From a virus, in the IMG/VR virus record IMGVR_UViG_3300037502_000580, positions 1 through 64,000 of that record: a stretch of DNA of 64,000 bases. One strand, given 5' to 3'. The position numbers were made by a program, and so were the translations under genes. Of this stretch, positions 19,860 to 26,703 are shown piece after piece. Under the pieces are notes generated by a model. The model was not told the DNA's origin, did no database searches, and was given only the letters and a program-made list of their open reading frames with translations. The stretch's first letter is position 1. Each line of letters begins with the position of its first letter.

Positions 19860-20524
19860 TATTCATGTCTCCCATTGTGAACACAGCTTACAACTGGGCA
19901 GTATTGGCGGCATGTGAAGTTTGGTTTGGCGTTCCAGACATCTTCTTTAAACGTCTGGGCCAGCCATTGATACCGGCCTGTCCATTCCTGCATGATGCCA
20001 ACTACGTCTGCCCGAGTGTATTTCCGTGTGATCATGTCCTCACAGACCAGAAACAGCAACGCCGCCTTTATGGTCTGCACTTGCGGGAAGTGGGCAAAGG
20101 TGCATAGCGCCATGAGATCTAACTGCTTGGTGTCTGCATACTTGCTTGACTTACCCGTCTTGTAGTCTACGATTCGGGCCTTCTCGCCGTCAATGACGAT
20201 CAAGTCAGCGATACCTCGTAGCCACACATTGCTGTCAAAGAACCCACATGCCTCACCATCGCTGGTCAGCCCCATCCTGTATTCGCAGTGCTTCTCCCCT
20301 GGTAGTTCCTTTAGTAACCGAAACGGTTCCTCAAACTGCGAGAACTGTGGGGGTACGGGTGCGTCCTCTTTGATGTAGTTCTCTGCCGCCGTGTGGACTG
20401 CCTCGCCATACATGATGGCCTCTGACTTTGGCTCAGTAACATCTTTTACTACCTTGAGGTGGTAGTATTTTTTGGGACACTGCTCAAACAGACCGATAGC
20501 GCTATAAGACCAAGCTGGAGTCAT
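19859..20524 (-). CDS. PD-(D/E)XK exonuclease of the Cas4/RecB type
   Basis: 221 residues. N-terminal YSAIGLFEQCPKKYYHLKV with the first iron-sulfur-type cysteine, then ADLIVID...ARIVDYKTGKSSKYADTKQLDLMA, which holds the catalytic D-x-K and the downstream QLxxY-like motif, and a C-terminal CRQYCPVVSC cluster. This matches Cas4/AddB-like nucleases with a 4Fe-4S cluster. It probably trims ends for recombination or processes host DNA. It overlaps the small upstream gene by four bases. Confidence 0.85.
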   Translation of the reverse strand: MTPAWSYSAIGLFEQCPKKYYHLKVVKDVTEPKSEAIMYGEAVHTAAENYIKEDAPVPPQFSQFEEPFRLLKELPGEKHCEYRMGLTSDGEACGFFDSNVWLRGIADLIVIDGEKARIVDYKTGKSSKYADTKQLDLMALCTFAHFPQVQTIKAALLFLVCEDMITRKYTRADVVGIMQEWTGRYQWLAQTFKEDVWNAKPNFTCRQYCPVVSCVHNGRHE

Positions 20525-20679
20525 TCAAGGTGGCTCTTTGTAACGTTTAGTAGAAGTTTGTTGTTTGCCATCATCTCTTCAATTTTTTCTTTAGCTTCCG
20601 CGTACTGACGCTCGTTCATGAGTTCATGTACTTCACGCAGAAGGCGCTTTATCTCAAGGTAATAAATGGCGTAATCCAT
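20521..20679 (-). CDS. Small helical protein, unknown
   Basis: 52 residues starting MDYAIYYLEIKRLL at 20679, behind a good GGAGA site that overlaps the polymerase stop. It is wholly helical and charged (VHELMNERQYAEAKEKIEEM). A longer frame upstream lacks a ribosome site. It may be a small partner of the polymerase or of the nuclease that follows; no family recognised. Confidence 0.65.
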   Translation of the reverse strand: MDYAIYYLEIKRLLREVHELMNERQYAEAKEKIEEMMANNKLLLNVTKSHLE

Positions 20680-20680
20680 T

Positions 20681-22510
20681 TTAACATTCTCCGTAATTTT
20701 TGCCAATGCCAGACTCACAATCTACCGGTAGTCCTTCAGCCCAATCGGGCACCCACCGCATGCACTCCTCAACATACTTCCTCGCTTCCGCGACCTCATA
20801 GTCTCGCACAAGAGTCATCACGGCGTCATGTACCGTCAGCACAACCCGGTACTTCTTAGAGATTCTAAGCATCTGTTCCCCAACCACGCATCGGGCCAAA
20901 CCCTGCACCACGTTCTCCACGACCTTGCCACCGTAGATGTAGATGTTCTTCTCCCGACGAGAATCGTAGGAATAGACAAGGCGACTGCCACCACCCACTA
21001 GCCCTTCGGTTCTGCTGGTTAGGTTGTTATAGATGAGCTTCAACTTACTTGGCAGCTCAAACCCGTTCTTAATGATCTTGATCACACCTTCTCTGCCAAA
21101 TCGTGTGTACTCGTCACTGATCATGGAATTGAGTGCGTTGTTGCCTTGCTCCCATAGATCGCGGATATGCGGATAGGAAGCACGATAGATTTTTATGATC
21201 CGCTCTGCCTCGCTCTCGCTGATGTCGATGCCCTGCAACTTGAGCATGAGGTGAAACTTCTTGTGACCCATGCCGTAGCCAGCACCCAGAATCACGGTCT
21301 TACCAAAGAACCGCTCCTCTTTGGTGATCTCTGATACATCTTTACCGTAGATCTTTGCCGCCATGATCTTGTAGACATCCTCACTGTTGGCAAAGGCGGT
21401 GACTAAATCCTTCTCCTCTGCCAGCCACGCTAGAGTACGCGCTTCGATCTGTGAAGAGTCGCAGTCGATGAAGGTGTAGCCCTCAGGTGCTATCAGTGAT
21501 GTCTTTATTGCCGTGTTGCCACGAGACGGCAGATTCTGCAGATTAACTTTATCCGAGCCACCCCAACGCCCAGTATGCGCCGCGTAATACTTCAGGGGTA
21601 CAGGCAACGCCCCACGCTTACCAATATTGATAAACCGCTGTGTCCTGGTCTCTTCAATCGTGGTCTTCACACCAAGCCTAGCGGCAACTAGGTTCTGTAC
21701 CGCAGGGTTCTCATGCTCTAAGAGTGCCTTGAAATCCCCATCTGTCTTGGCAAATGCCCAAGTCTGCTTGCCCGTACGTGCCGAGATCTTGGTGGGCGGC
21801 CTTACACCCAACGCAAGCAACGCCTCTGCAAACTTGTCATTGGACATGATGATGTCTTTGTGAGCTGCAGCGGCTTCAAGAAGGTCTGCCTTTTTGTCCT
21901 TCAACTCCTCCAGATACTTCTCAAGCATGGGCACATCGATCTGGATTACCGGCTCAGTGAACATCTTCACGGTCAAATCGATCAGCTTCAACTCTTTAAC
22001 CGGGAAGCCTTCGTTGAGGATATGGAAGAGTTTGTAGGTTAGGTCAACGTCGTTCTTGCAATACTCCCCATACTGAGCAAGGTCAGCGGCAGAAAACATG
22101 AACCGCTTCTTGCCCATGGCGTTCACAACTTCCGTACCCTTCACACCAATCTCATACCGTTCAGCCAAGGCTTTCAAGCTACCACCCGCATCGACCCCGT
22201 GTATCGGGCGTGCCATGGATAACGTGTCAAGCCATGCCTTGGGTCTGAGGTTGAAGTGCCAGTTAAGAATAGCCCCATCAAAGATGGCATTGTGGGCAAG
22301 AGCAAAAGAATTGGCCCAGTCGTATTGCATGAGGAACTCTTTTATCTCAGCATGCGAACCACTGAACCACACTGCCTCTCCATCATCTTCCTGCACTGCT
22401 ACGCCTATGACTTCAAATCTTGGGTCGCGTACGTATTCTTCTGTGGTCTGGGTACGAAACCCGATGTCTCGGTCGTAGTAAGTCTCAAAGTCAATCGTTA
22501 GAATTTTCAT
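20681..22510 (-). CDS. Family A DNA polymerase with 3'-5' exonuclease domain
   Basis: 609 residues. The exonuclease motif I is LTIDFET (D7, E9), with NAIFDGAI as motif II. Polymerase motif A is FIDCDSSQIEAR near residue 348, motif B lies around KTVILGAGYGMGHKKF, and motif C is VLTVHDAVM near residue 558. It is the replicative enzyme of the phage, slightly shorter than T7 gp5. It is followed immediately by the small helical gene and preceded by a nine-base gap. Confidence 0.95.
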   Translation of the reverse strand: MKILTIDFETYYDRDIGFRTQTTEEYVRDPRFEVIGVAVQEDDGEAVWFSGSHAEIKEFLMQYDWANSFALAHNAIFDGAILNWHFNLRPKAWLDTLSMARPIHGVDAGGSLKALAERYEIGVKGTEVVNAMGKKRFMFSAADLAQYGEYCKNDVDLTYKLFHILNEGFPVKELKLIDLTVKMFTEPVIQIDVPMLEKYLEELKDKKADLLEAAAAHKDIIMSNDKFAEALLALGVRPPTKISARTGKQTWAFAKTDGDFKALLEHENPAVQNLVAARLGVKTTIEETRTQRFINIGKRGALPVPLKYYAAHTGRWGGSDKVNLQNLPSRGNTAIKTSLIAPEGYTFIDCDSSQIEARTLAWLAEEKDLVTAFANSEDVYKIMAAKIYGKDVSEITKEERFFGKTVILGAGYGMGHKKFHLMLKLQGIDISESEAERIIKIYRASYPHIRDLWEQGNNALNSMISDEYTRFGREGVIKIIKNGFELPSKLKLIYNNLTSRTEGLVGGGSRLVYSYDSRREKNIYIYGGKVVENVVQGLARCVVGEQMLRISKKYRVVLTVHDAVMTLVRDYEVAEARKYVEECMRWVPDWAEGLPVDCESGIGKNYGEC

Positions 22511-22519
22511 CTGCTCTCT

Positions 22520-22888
22520 TTAGGATAGTTCCCACTCAACGAAAGTCTCACCCTTGTGCTGATATATGCAGAGGTCGCCTACGGTTGATGGGGTGTTGTC
22601 AGCTTCCTCGTCTGTCTTGCCGCCTTGGCAGTTCTCGCACCAGAAAGATATACGTAGCCCGTGCCGCCTGTAACTAGGGTTTAGAGTCAGGTCATTGCTA
22701 ATAGTTTCATCCTGGGTGTACTCAAAATTACTGACCGTGACCTTTGTCTGGTCTTCATCCTCGCCTCTAAAGAAGGTCTGGACTTCGCCTTGGTGTAGGT
22801 ATGTACCCGAGCATACTGGGCAGATCAGACGTTCTTCACTGTCACTGTCGCCATACCCAAGCGTTGCCGGTAGTCTAGTTCTGCCCAT
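22520..22888 (-). CDS. Zinc-ribbon-like protein, unknown
   Basis: 122 residues from the ATG at 22888, chosen because GAGGAG lies seven bases upstream. It has two Cys pairs, CPVCSGTYLHQG near residue 23 and CENCQGG near residue 90, suggesting a split zinc ribbon. It overlaps the upstream DUF3310-like gene by 14 bases. No function can be named. Confidence 0.7.
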   Translation of the reverse strand: MGRTRLPATLGYGDSDSEERLICPVCSGTYLHQGEVQTFFRGEDEDQTKVTVSNFEYTQDETISNDLTLNPSYRRHGLRISFWCENCQGGKTDEEADNTPSTVGDLCIYQHKGETFVEWELS

Positions 22889-23126
22889 TTTCACACTCCT
22901 CTATAAGTTTGTTTAGATACCACTGAGCCTTTTTGAGATCTTGCAGTGCATCATCTTTGTAACCCGTGCGGGACAGGTATTTTATTGCAGTCAACCTCAG
23001 GTGCCCCTTGAATTCTTCTGGTGTTGACTTGGCCTTCATGTAGTCAATCGTCTCAATGCCACCAACCTTGTAGTGTGGTGGGTGGTTGACTGCATCTACT
23101 TCGTACGGCACACCACTCACTTTCAT
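22875..23126 (-). CDS. DUF3310-like protein
   Basis: 83 residues from MKVSGVPYEV at 23126 (GGAG five bases before). VNHPPHYKVGGIETIDYM ... LRLTAIKYLSRTGYKD ... DLKKAQWYLNKLIEE is the DUF3310 pattern seen in many phages near nucleotide-metabolism and polymerase genes. Its biochemical function is not established. The stop of the previous gene lies inside its ribosome site. Confidence 0.85.
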   Translation of the reverse strand: MKVSGVPYEVDAVNHPPHYKVGGIETIDYMKAKSTPEEFKGHLRLTAIKYLSRTGYKDDALQDLKKAQWYLNKLIEECENGQN

Positions 23127-23128
23127 GC

Positions 23129-23392
23129 TTACTCCTTCACTGGTTGACGTTCGGCCCACATGTTCATGCAGGTCTGCTCTAACTCTAGGCTGGGCGGGTT
23201 TGTCTTGAGTGAATCCTTCAACCCCATGCGATATGCCTCTACTACATCTTTGGGCATACGCACCGCGCTAGGATCTGGGGACGCTGTTAGCCGATCAAAC
23301 ACAAGCACCACTAACACCGTAACCATTGCGCCAAAGATAGCGCCACTCCAGTACGTACCGTTTTGTATTTTGTAGTCAAGCCTTGTCTGCAT
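23129..23392 (-). CDS. Single-pass membrane protein, unknown
   Basis: 87 residues. Residues about 14-36 (GAIFGAMVTVLVVLVFDRL) form one transmembrane helix, followed by a hydrophilic tail with one Cys. It shares a base with the upstream gene end at 23392. Function unknown. Confidence 0.7.
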   Translation of the reverse strand: MQTRLDYKIQNGTYWSGAIFGAMVTVLVVLVFDRLTASPDPSAVRMPKDVVEAYRMGLKDSLKTNPPSLELEQTCMNMWAERQPVKE

Positions 23393-23730
23393 TATTCTTC
23401 CCCCTTAAATTTCATTAACACTTTTTCAAGCCCCTCTCTTTCTGTGACTTCTATCAATTTCAGGCTAGAAGAGGAAAGGCATTTTTTAGTTTCTATGTCA
23501 TAAAGGGAGCCGGTGATGGCATCCATAAGGAAAGTCTTTTTGCTGGGGTCTGTGCCAATGTATACCGGCGTCATTATTCTTTCCCCCATGGTAGTTGTCC
23601 CAATCAAAAGTTGATGATCGCGTATCCACTCTTTTTTCTTGGACGTAATTCCGTTGGGTGCAAAATAATCGAGACTGTAAAGATTGTGGGAATCAGCGAT
23701 TCTTATGGGCACATCACTTGTGATCTTCAT
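23392..23730 (-). CDS. Hypothetical protein
   Basis: 112 residues, mixed alpha/beta, with no recognised motif (MKITSDVPIRIADSHNLY ... LIEVTEREGLEKVLMKF). It overlaps the upstream gene by four bases, which supports a real coupled gene. Confidence 0.65.
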   Translation of the reverse strand: MKITSDVPIRIADSHNLYSLDYFAPNGITSKKKEWIRDHQLLIGTTTMGERIMTPVYIGTDPSKKTFLMDAITGSLYDIETKKCLSSSSLKLIEVTEREGLEKVLMKFKGEE

Positions 23731-23939
23731 GTGTTCTTCCCCTTTGAAAAAACTTCTTTGCGTAACTTGTCGTACTCATCTTGTAAATCTGCTATCCAAT
23801 CCTGAAGAATATCTAACCCGACCACATCTTTTGGCAAGTTTGGCAATAACCTAACCTGACCTTCTTCTTTATTCATGTCGTAAAACAAACTCCCATGTAT
23901 TAAGTATTTCTCTGGGTAGCTAAAGCTATGCCTTTTCAT
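23727..23939 (-). CDS. Hypothetical protein
   Basis: 70 residues from MKRHSFSYPEKY at 23939, chosen for the GGAGGAG site upstream. The C-terminal half is helical and charged (ILQDWIADLQDEYDKLRKEV). No family recognised. Confidence 0.65.
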   Translation of the reverse strand: MKRHSFSYPEKYLIHGSLFYDMNKEEGQVRLLPNLPKDVVGLDILQDWIADLQDEYDKLRKEVFSKGKNT

Positions 23940-24165
23940 TGTTCTTCTCCTCCTTATCTCTACCATCCCACCCTGACTGAAACCCCGCATCCCACGCCTT
24001 GGCCCAGGCTATGCACCACAGTTCGTATGAACCATCCAGCGGGAACTTAAAGTCCTCCTTACCTTTCATCATCGCCTTAACATCTTTGCGTCTGATGAAC
24101 TTATCCCACGCTTGGTCGCGCTCTTTGTTCAGCATGGGTACATCATCAAATAGTCCTTTGCTCAT
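23926..24165 (-). CDS. Hypothetical protein
   Basis: 79 residues, rich in Trp (ELWCIAWAKAWDAGFQSGW) with charged ends. It overlaps both neighbours and belongs to a run of coupled small genes. Function unknown. Confidence 0.65.
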   Translation of the reverse strand: MSKGLFDDVPMLNKERDQAWDKFIRRKDVKAMMKGKEDFKFPLDGSYELWCIAWAKAWDAGFQSGWDGRDKEEKNNEKA

Positions 24166-24494
24166 TTCTCACCCCTTGCTCGGATTGCTTTGGCGCACTC
24201 GTCAGAAGCGTCACCTTTCCAAAGAGCTTCATCACTACGACCGGGCCATGACATTTGTTCACACACCTTCGCACACGCCTCACGCTCATCAGCAACGGCT
24301 TTTAACAATACTTTGCCAAAGTTATTTCTCTGACGTACTATTCGCCGCTCAAACTCTTCATTTACTTTCTCTCGCTCATTTTCTGCTATTAGTCTGGCGA
24401 ACTTCTGTAGGTCAAAATTTGACGCTCCATATGTAGATTTTTTTCTACCAATGCCAGCCTTCTCTGCCATCTCAAGGACTTCTTCTCTGTTCAC
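24162..24494 (-). CDS. Hypothetical phage protein with helical core
   Basis: 110 residues. The pattern LQKFARLIAENEREKVNEE ... DEREACAKVCEQM ... DECAKAIRARGEK is common in small phage proteins of unknown role. It overlaps neighbours by four bases on both sides. Confidence 0.7.
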   Translation of the reverse strand: MNREEVLEMAEKAGIGRKKSTYGASNFDLQKFARLIAENEREKVNEEFERRIVRQRNNFGKVLLKAVADEREACAKVCEQMSWPGRSDEALWKGDASDECAKAIRARGEK

Positions 24495-24688
24495 GTCGTT
24501 CTCCTCTCAATCAGGTTGAACGGGTCATGCCATTTATAAGTCACGGGTACAACTTCGTAATACAAAAACATATTGGATGGCCCACGTTTTTTTGCCATCA
24601 GTCCTGCCTCGACCTGTCTATCTAAGCGGCTACGGGCGGCTTTGAGCGAGATCTTTTTCTTCTTGGCGAAGTCTTTGATGGTCATCAT
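24491..24688 (-). CDS. Winged-helix protein, small
   Basis: 65 residues. MTIKDFAKKKKISLKAARSRLDRQVEAGLM looks like a winged-helix DNA-binding core followed by a wing (KKRGPSNMFLYYEV). Probably a regulator; one of three such genes within 1 kb. Overlaps neighbours by four bases. Confidence 0.65.
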   Translation of the reverse strand: MMTIKDFAKKKKISLKAARSRLDRQVEAGLMAKKRGPSNMFLYYEVVPVTYKWHDPFNLIERRTT

Positions 24689-25008
24689 GTGCCGCGCCCC
24701 CTACTGCAAGGCCAGATAGCCTCCAACTTGTTACGAATAAGACTGTCTGCGGTGTAGTGCCGAGACGCAGGGTTATCTTCTAAATGCTTCTTGATGATGT
24801 CCTGCACCTGACCAGAAGTGATGCCGCTAGGTGGGCAGACTGTCACAGTCGTAAATGTATCGGTCACTCCCATGACGTAACCCAAAGCCAACATCTGACG
24901 CATGTTGCTCCCGTTCATATCGGACAAAAGGTTGTTACCAGACATGAACTCAGCCTGCGCCATTGCTGGCACGAACATCAGACTCAGAAGTAACTTTTTC
25001 ATTTCCAT
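24685..25008 (-). CDS. Secreted Rap1a/Tai-like protein
   Basis: 107 residues. A signal peptide (MKKLLLSLMFVPAMAQA) precedes a domain with LALGYVMGVTDTF, a Cys near the middle (TVTVCPPSGITSGQVQDI), HLEDNPASRHYTADSL and a C-terminal EAIWPC. This is the arrangement of the Rap1a/Tai family, periplasmic immunity proteins that neutralise peptidoglycan amidase effectors of type VI secretion; the two cysteines may pair. The role in a phage is unknown: possibly modulation of lysis or protection of the infected cell. It is embedded in a chain of cytoplasmic regulator genes. Confidence 0.7.
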   Translation of the reverse strand: MEMKKLLLSLMFVPAMAQAEFMSGNNLLSDMNGSNMRQMLALGYVMGVTDTFTTVTVCPPSGITSGQVQDIIKKHLEDNPASRHYTADSLIRNKLEAIWPCSRGRGT

Positions 25009-25286
25009 TCCCCTATGAGATCCCTACCCTCATCGGTAACTGCAATGTAGTGACAACGCTCGTCCTGGCCTCTAACCCGAACATCCTTCACGTACTTGCG
25101 CCGCTTCAGCCTAGCCACGTACTTATGTGTAGTAGCCTGACTGGAGATCTTTTCCCGCAAGGCATCGTTGACTAACGTTTGAGTCAGCACCTCTTTGGGG
25201 TATGTGGTCATCTGCTCCAAGAGCATCAACTCTTTAAAATCTAACTTCTTTTCCTTAATGAATTTGAACGCTTGCATCGGTGTCAT
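24999..25286 (-). CDS. Winged-helix (MarR-like) DNA-binding protein
   Basis: 95 residues. LVNDALREKISSQATTHKYVARLKRRKYVKDVRVRGQDERCHYIAVTDEGRDLI has the recognition helix plus wing and the VTDEGR end typical of MarR-like proteins. It overlaps the flanking genes and probably regulates phage or host genes. Confidence 0.75.
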   Translation of the reverse strand: MTPMQAFKFIKEKKLDFKELMLLEQMTTYPKEVLTQTLVNDALREKISSQATTHKYVARLKRRKYVKDVRVRGQDERCHYIAVTDEGRDLIGEWK

Positions 25287-25480
25287 TTCAGTAAAACTCC
25301 TCTAACGTATCGTTTATTACGGGATACCAGCACATCTTTAACTAACCCGGCTTTGATTAAGGCCACCATAGCTGCTCGTGCCGTATCGGTAGTGCAATCC
25401 ATACGCTCTGCAATGTCCCATGCAGTGACCGGGGTCTTGCGGGTACGTAGATACGGTAGAAGTTTGTCTGCCACACTCAT
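25283..25480 (-). CDS. Winged-helix DNA-binding protein
   Basis: 65 residues. TAWDIAERMDCTTDTARAAM followed by LVKDVLVSRNKRYVRG is a winged helix-turn-helix. The ATG overlaps an upstream TGA (TGATG) that belongs to the second frame of the 25.5 kb locus. Confidence 0.7.
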   Translation of the reverse strand: MSVADKLLPYLRTRKTPVTAWDIAERMDCTTDTARAAMVALIKAGLVKDVLVSRNKRYVRGVLLK

Positions 25481-25674
25481 CAGAACGGTGCCTCTTCACA
25501 AGTAACCTTTGTCAGTTTTTGCTTTTCCTGGCTTGCAAAGTACTTCTGGACTAGCTTTCTTTCTTCCGGCGTCTTGAAGGGCCAATCCCATCTGTCCATC
25601 GTAAGGCCCGAGGGGTGCATATGTTGTGGGAAATTTTTCAAGTGGTGGGGCTTCGCTGTTTCCTGTGATTGCAT
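25480..25674 (-). CDS. Overlapping or frameshifted C-terminal reading frame, unknown
   Basis: 64 codons beginning MQSQETAKPHHLKNFPQ in the frame +1 to the gene at 25496-25930. Its second half (MDRWDWPFKTPEERKLVQKY) is much more protein-like than the tail of the other frame, and its stop overlaps the next start. It could be a separate overlapping gene or the true 3' part of the 25496 gene reached by a frameshift. Confidence 0.45.
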   Translation of the reverse strand: MQSQETAKPHHLKNFPQHMHPSGLTMDRWDWPFKTPEERKLVQKYFASQEKQKLTKVTCEEAPF

Positions 25675-25930
25675 GTTTAAGCATCGCTTCCTTGAGTCGT
25701 GTCCGTTCAACATCTTGGTAGTACTCTCGTATCGCCCAAGACACAAATTTAGATTCCAATTTCGTAAGTGCCATTTTTGATATGTCTGATCCGTTAGTGG
25801 ATAACACTCTCCTGCGTATAAAGAACTCAGGCAGGCGACCACTCTCATACAACACCCGTAGCTCACCACAAAACAGACTATCTGGCAAGTAGCTAAAGGC
25901 TTTTAGTAAAAATTTGACCGGCATTATCAA
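25496..25930 (-). CDS. Hypothetical protein, possible frameshifted 3' end
   Basis: 144 codons from a TTG behind GGAGG; ATG starts exist at 25924 and 25774. The part MALTKLESKFVSWAIREYYQDVERTR (split here for length: residues about 53-80) looks like a real helical protein. After about SEAPPLEKFPTT the frame becomes poor (GRKKASPEVLCKPGKAK) while the +1 frame becomes good. No family recognised. Confidence 0.55.
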   Translation of the reverse strand: MIMPVKFLLKAFSYLPDSLFCGELRVLYESGRLPEFFIRRRVLSTNGSDISKMALTKLESKFVSWAIREYYQDVERTRLKEAMLKHAITGNSEAPPLEKFPTTYAPLGPYDGQMGLALQDAGRKKASPEVLCKPGKAKTDKGYL

Positions 25931-25960
25931 GTGATCGCCTCCATACTGTTAGGTTGAGGT

Positions 25961-26170
25961 TTACGCCAGCTTGCGGGGCCGCCCCGGCTTGCGCTTAGCG
26001 GGTTTGGCTGGACTTGTCACGTTGTGACGGGCTAATACGTGGGCGAACTCGTCTTTAGTTACAGGTTGCCATGCTGTTGCCTTGTTAGCTGTACGCACCT
26101 GGGTCTCAAGCCCATCGGCGTAGCGGCATAGCGCCTCAATAATGATCTCGTATCGCGTCTTTTCATTCAT
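25961..26170 (-). CDS. Small protein ending in an AT-hook
   Basis: 69 residues. A helical N-terminus (MNEKTRYEIIIEALCRYADG) is followed by a C-terminal KRKPGRPRKLA, a classic AT-hook that inserts GRP into the minor groove of AT-rich DNA. It may organise or silence DNA. A dispersed palindrome (26016-26028) is in its coding sequence, reading RHNVT. It lies downstream of a terminator and a weak promoter-like element. Confidence 0.7.
   Translation of the reverse strand: MNEKTRYEIIIEALCRYADGLETQVRTANKATAWQPVTKDEFAHVLARHNVTSPAKPAKRKPGRPRKLA
26016..26028. promoter_or_regulatory. Palindrome 2, GTCAC-GTT-GTGAC
   Basis: Inside the AT-hook gene. Confidence 0.7.
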
Positions 26171-26225
26171 CTTTTTATCCTCTCAGGGAACTGGTTTCAG
26201 GTGTTCATCGCAAAATTTACGCACG

Positions 26226-26251
26226 AAAAAAATCCCAGCGTATAGCTGGGA
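26226..26251 (-). terminator. Leftward intrinsic terminator
   Basis: CCCAGC (26234-26239) pairs with GCTGGG (26245-26250); read leftward a run of seven T follows. It closes the transcript carrying the VRR-NUC gene. A weak promoter-like element overlaps it. Confidence 0.8.
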
Positions 26252-26274
26252 CTGGGCAGTTTCTGAAAAGTTCC
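26247..26274 (-). promoter_or_regulatory. Promoter-like element E (weak)
   Basis: Leftward GGAACTT (26268-26274), 15-base spacer, GTCCCA (26247-26252). It abuts palindrome 3 exactly as element C abuts palindrome 17. The -10-like part overlaps the terminator stem, so transcripts from here would begin inside the hairpin and escape it. It would serve the AT-hook gene. Confidence 0.4.
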
Positions 26275-26287
26275 GTCACATTGTGAC
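26275..26287. promoter_or_regulatory. Palindrome 3, GTCAC-ATT-GTGAC
   Basis: Intergenic, touching the -35-like box of element E. Confidence 0.75.
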
Positions 26288-26388
26288 GATTAGGCGAATA
26301 AAAATAGGTGTGGGGTCAACTCTCTGGAGACACGGAAAATGATCTAACCGTAAAAGGAAAGCCCCCCACTGCGGGTGTTGTTCGCATG

Positions 26389-26703
26389 TCAACACGTCAC
26401 CTCCCGCTGGACGCCACCGCTATCAATTCTGTCCAACAACTCAATAAGGTTTGTTATGTCCTCCCGCACGACGAGAGCCTCGCCCCCGGCATTACGAATA
26501 TCCTGTAAATGTTTATCCTGCAGGGCTGTAGTTTGCCCCTTACCTGCTTTGCACTCAATACCTACAAACCTACCCTTGTAGCAAACCAAGATGTCGGGGA
26601 CGCCTGCATTGCCAAACCCACCAGCAACCGGCATGGCATAGTAAGCGCCCCGCTCCTTGAGAAGTTTAGTTACTCGGGCTTTGACTTTCGCTTCTGGGGT
26701 CAA
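26389..26703 (-). CDS. VRR-NUC nuclease
   Basis: 104 residues from a TTG at 26703 (MTPEAKVKARV), chosen because GGAG lies nine bases upstream and homologues begin there; another TTG at 26718 is possible. MPVAGGFGNAGVPDILVCYKG ... FVGIECKAGKGQTTALQ carries the G-(V)-PD-x(n)-E-x-K active site of VRR-NUC, a PD-(D/E)XK family that includes small phage Holliday-junction or flap nucleases. It overlaps the end of the upstream 319-residue gene. Confidence 0.85.
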   Translation of the reverse strand: MTPEAKVKARVTKLLKERGAYYAMPVAGGFGNAGVPDILVCYKGRFVGIECKAGKGQTTALQDKHLQDIRNAGGEALVVREDITNLIELLDRIDSGGVQREVTC

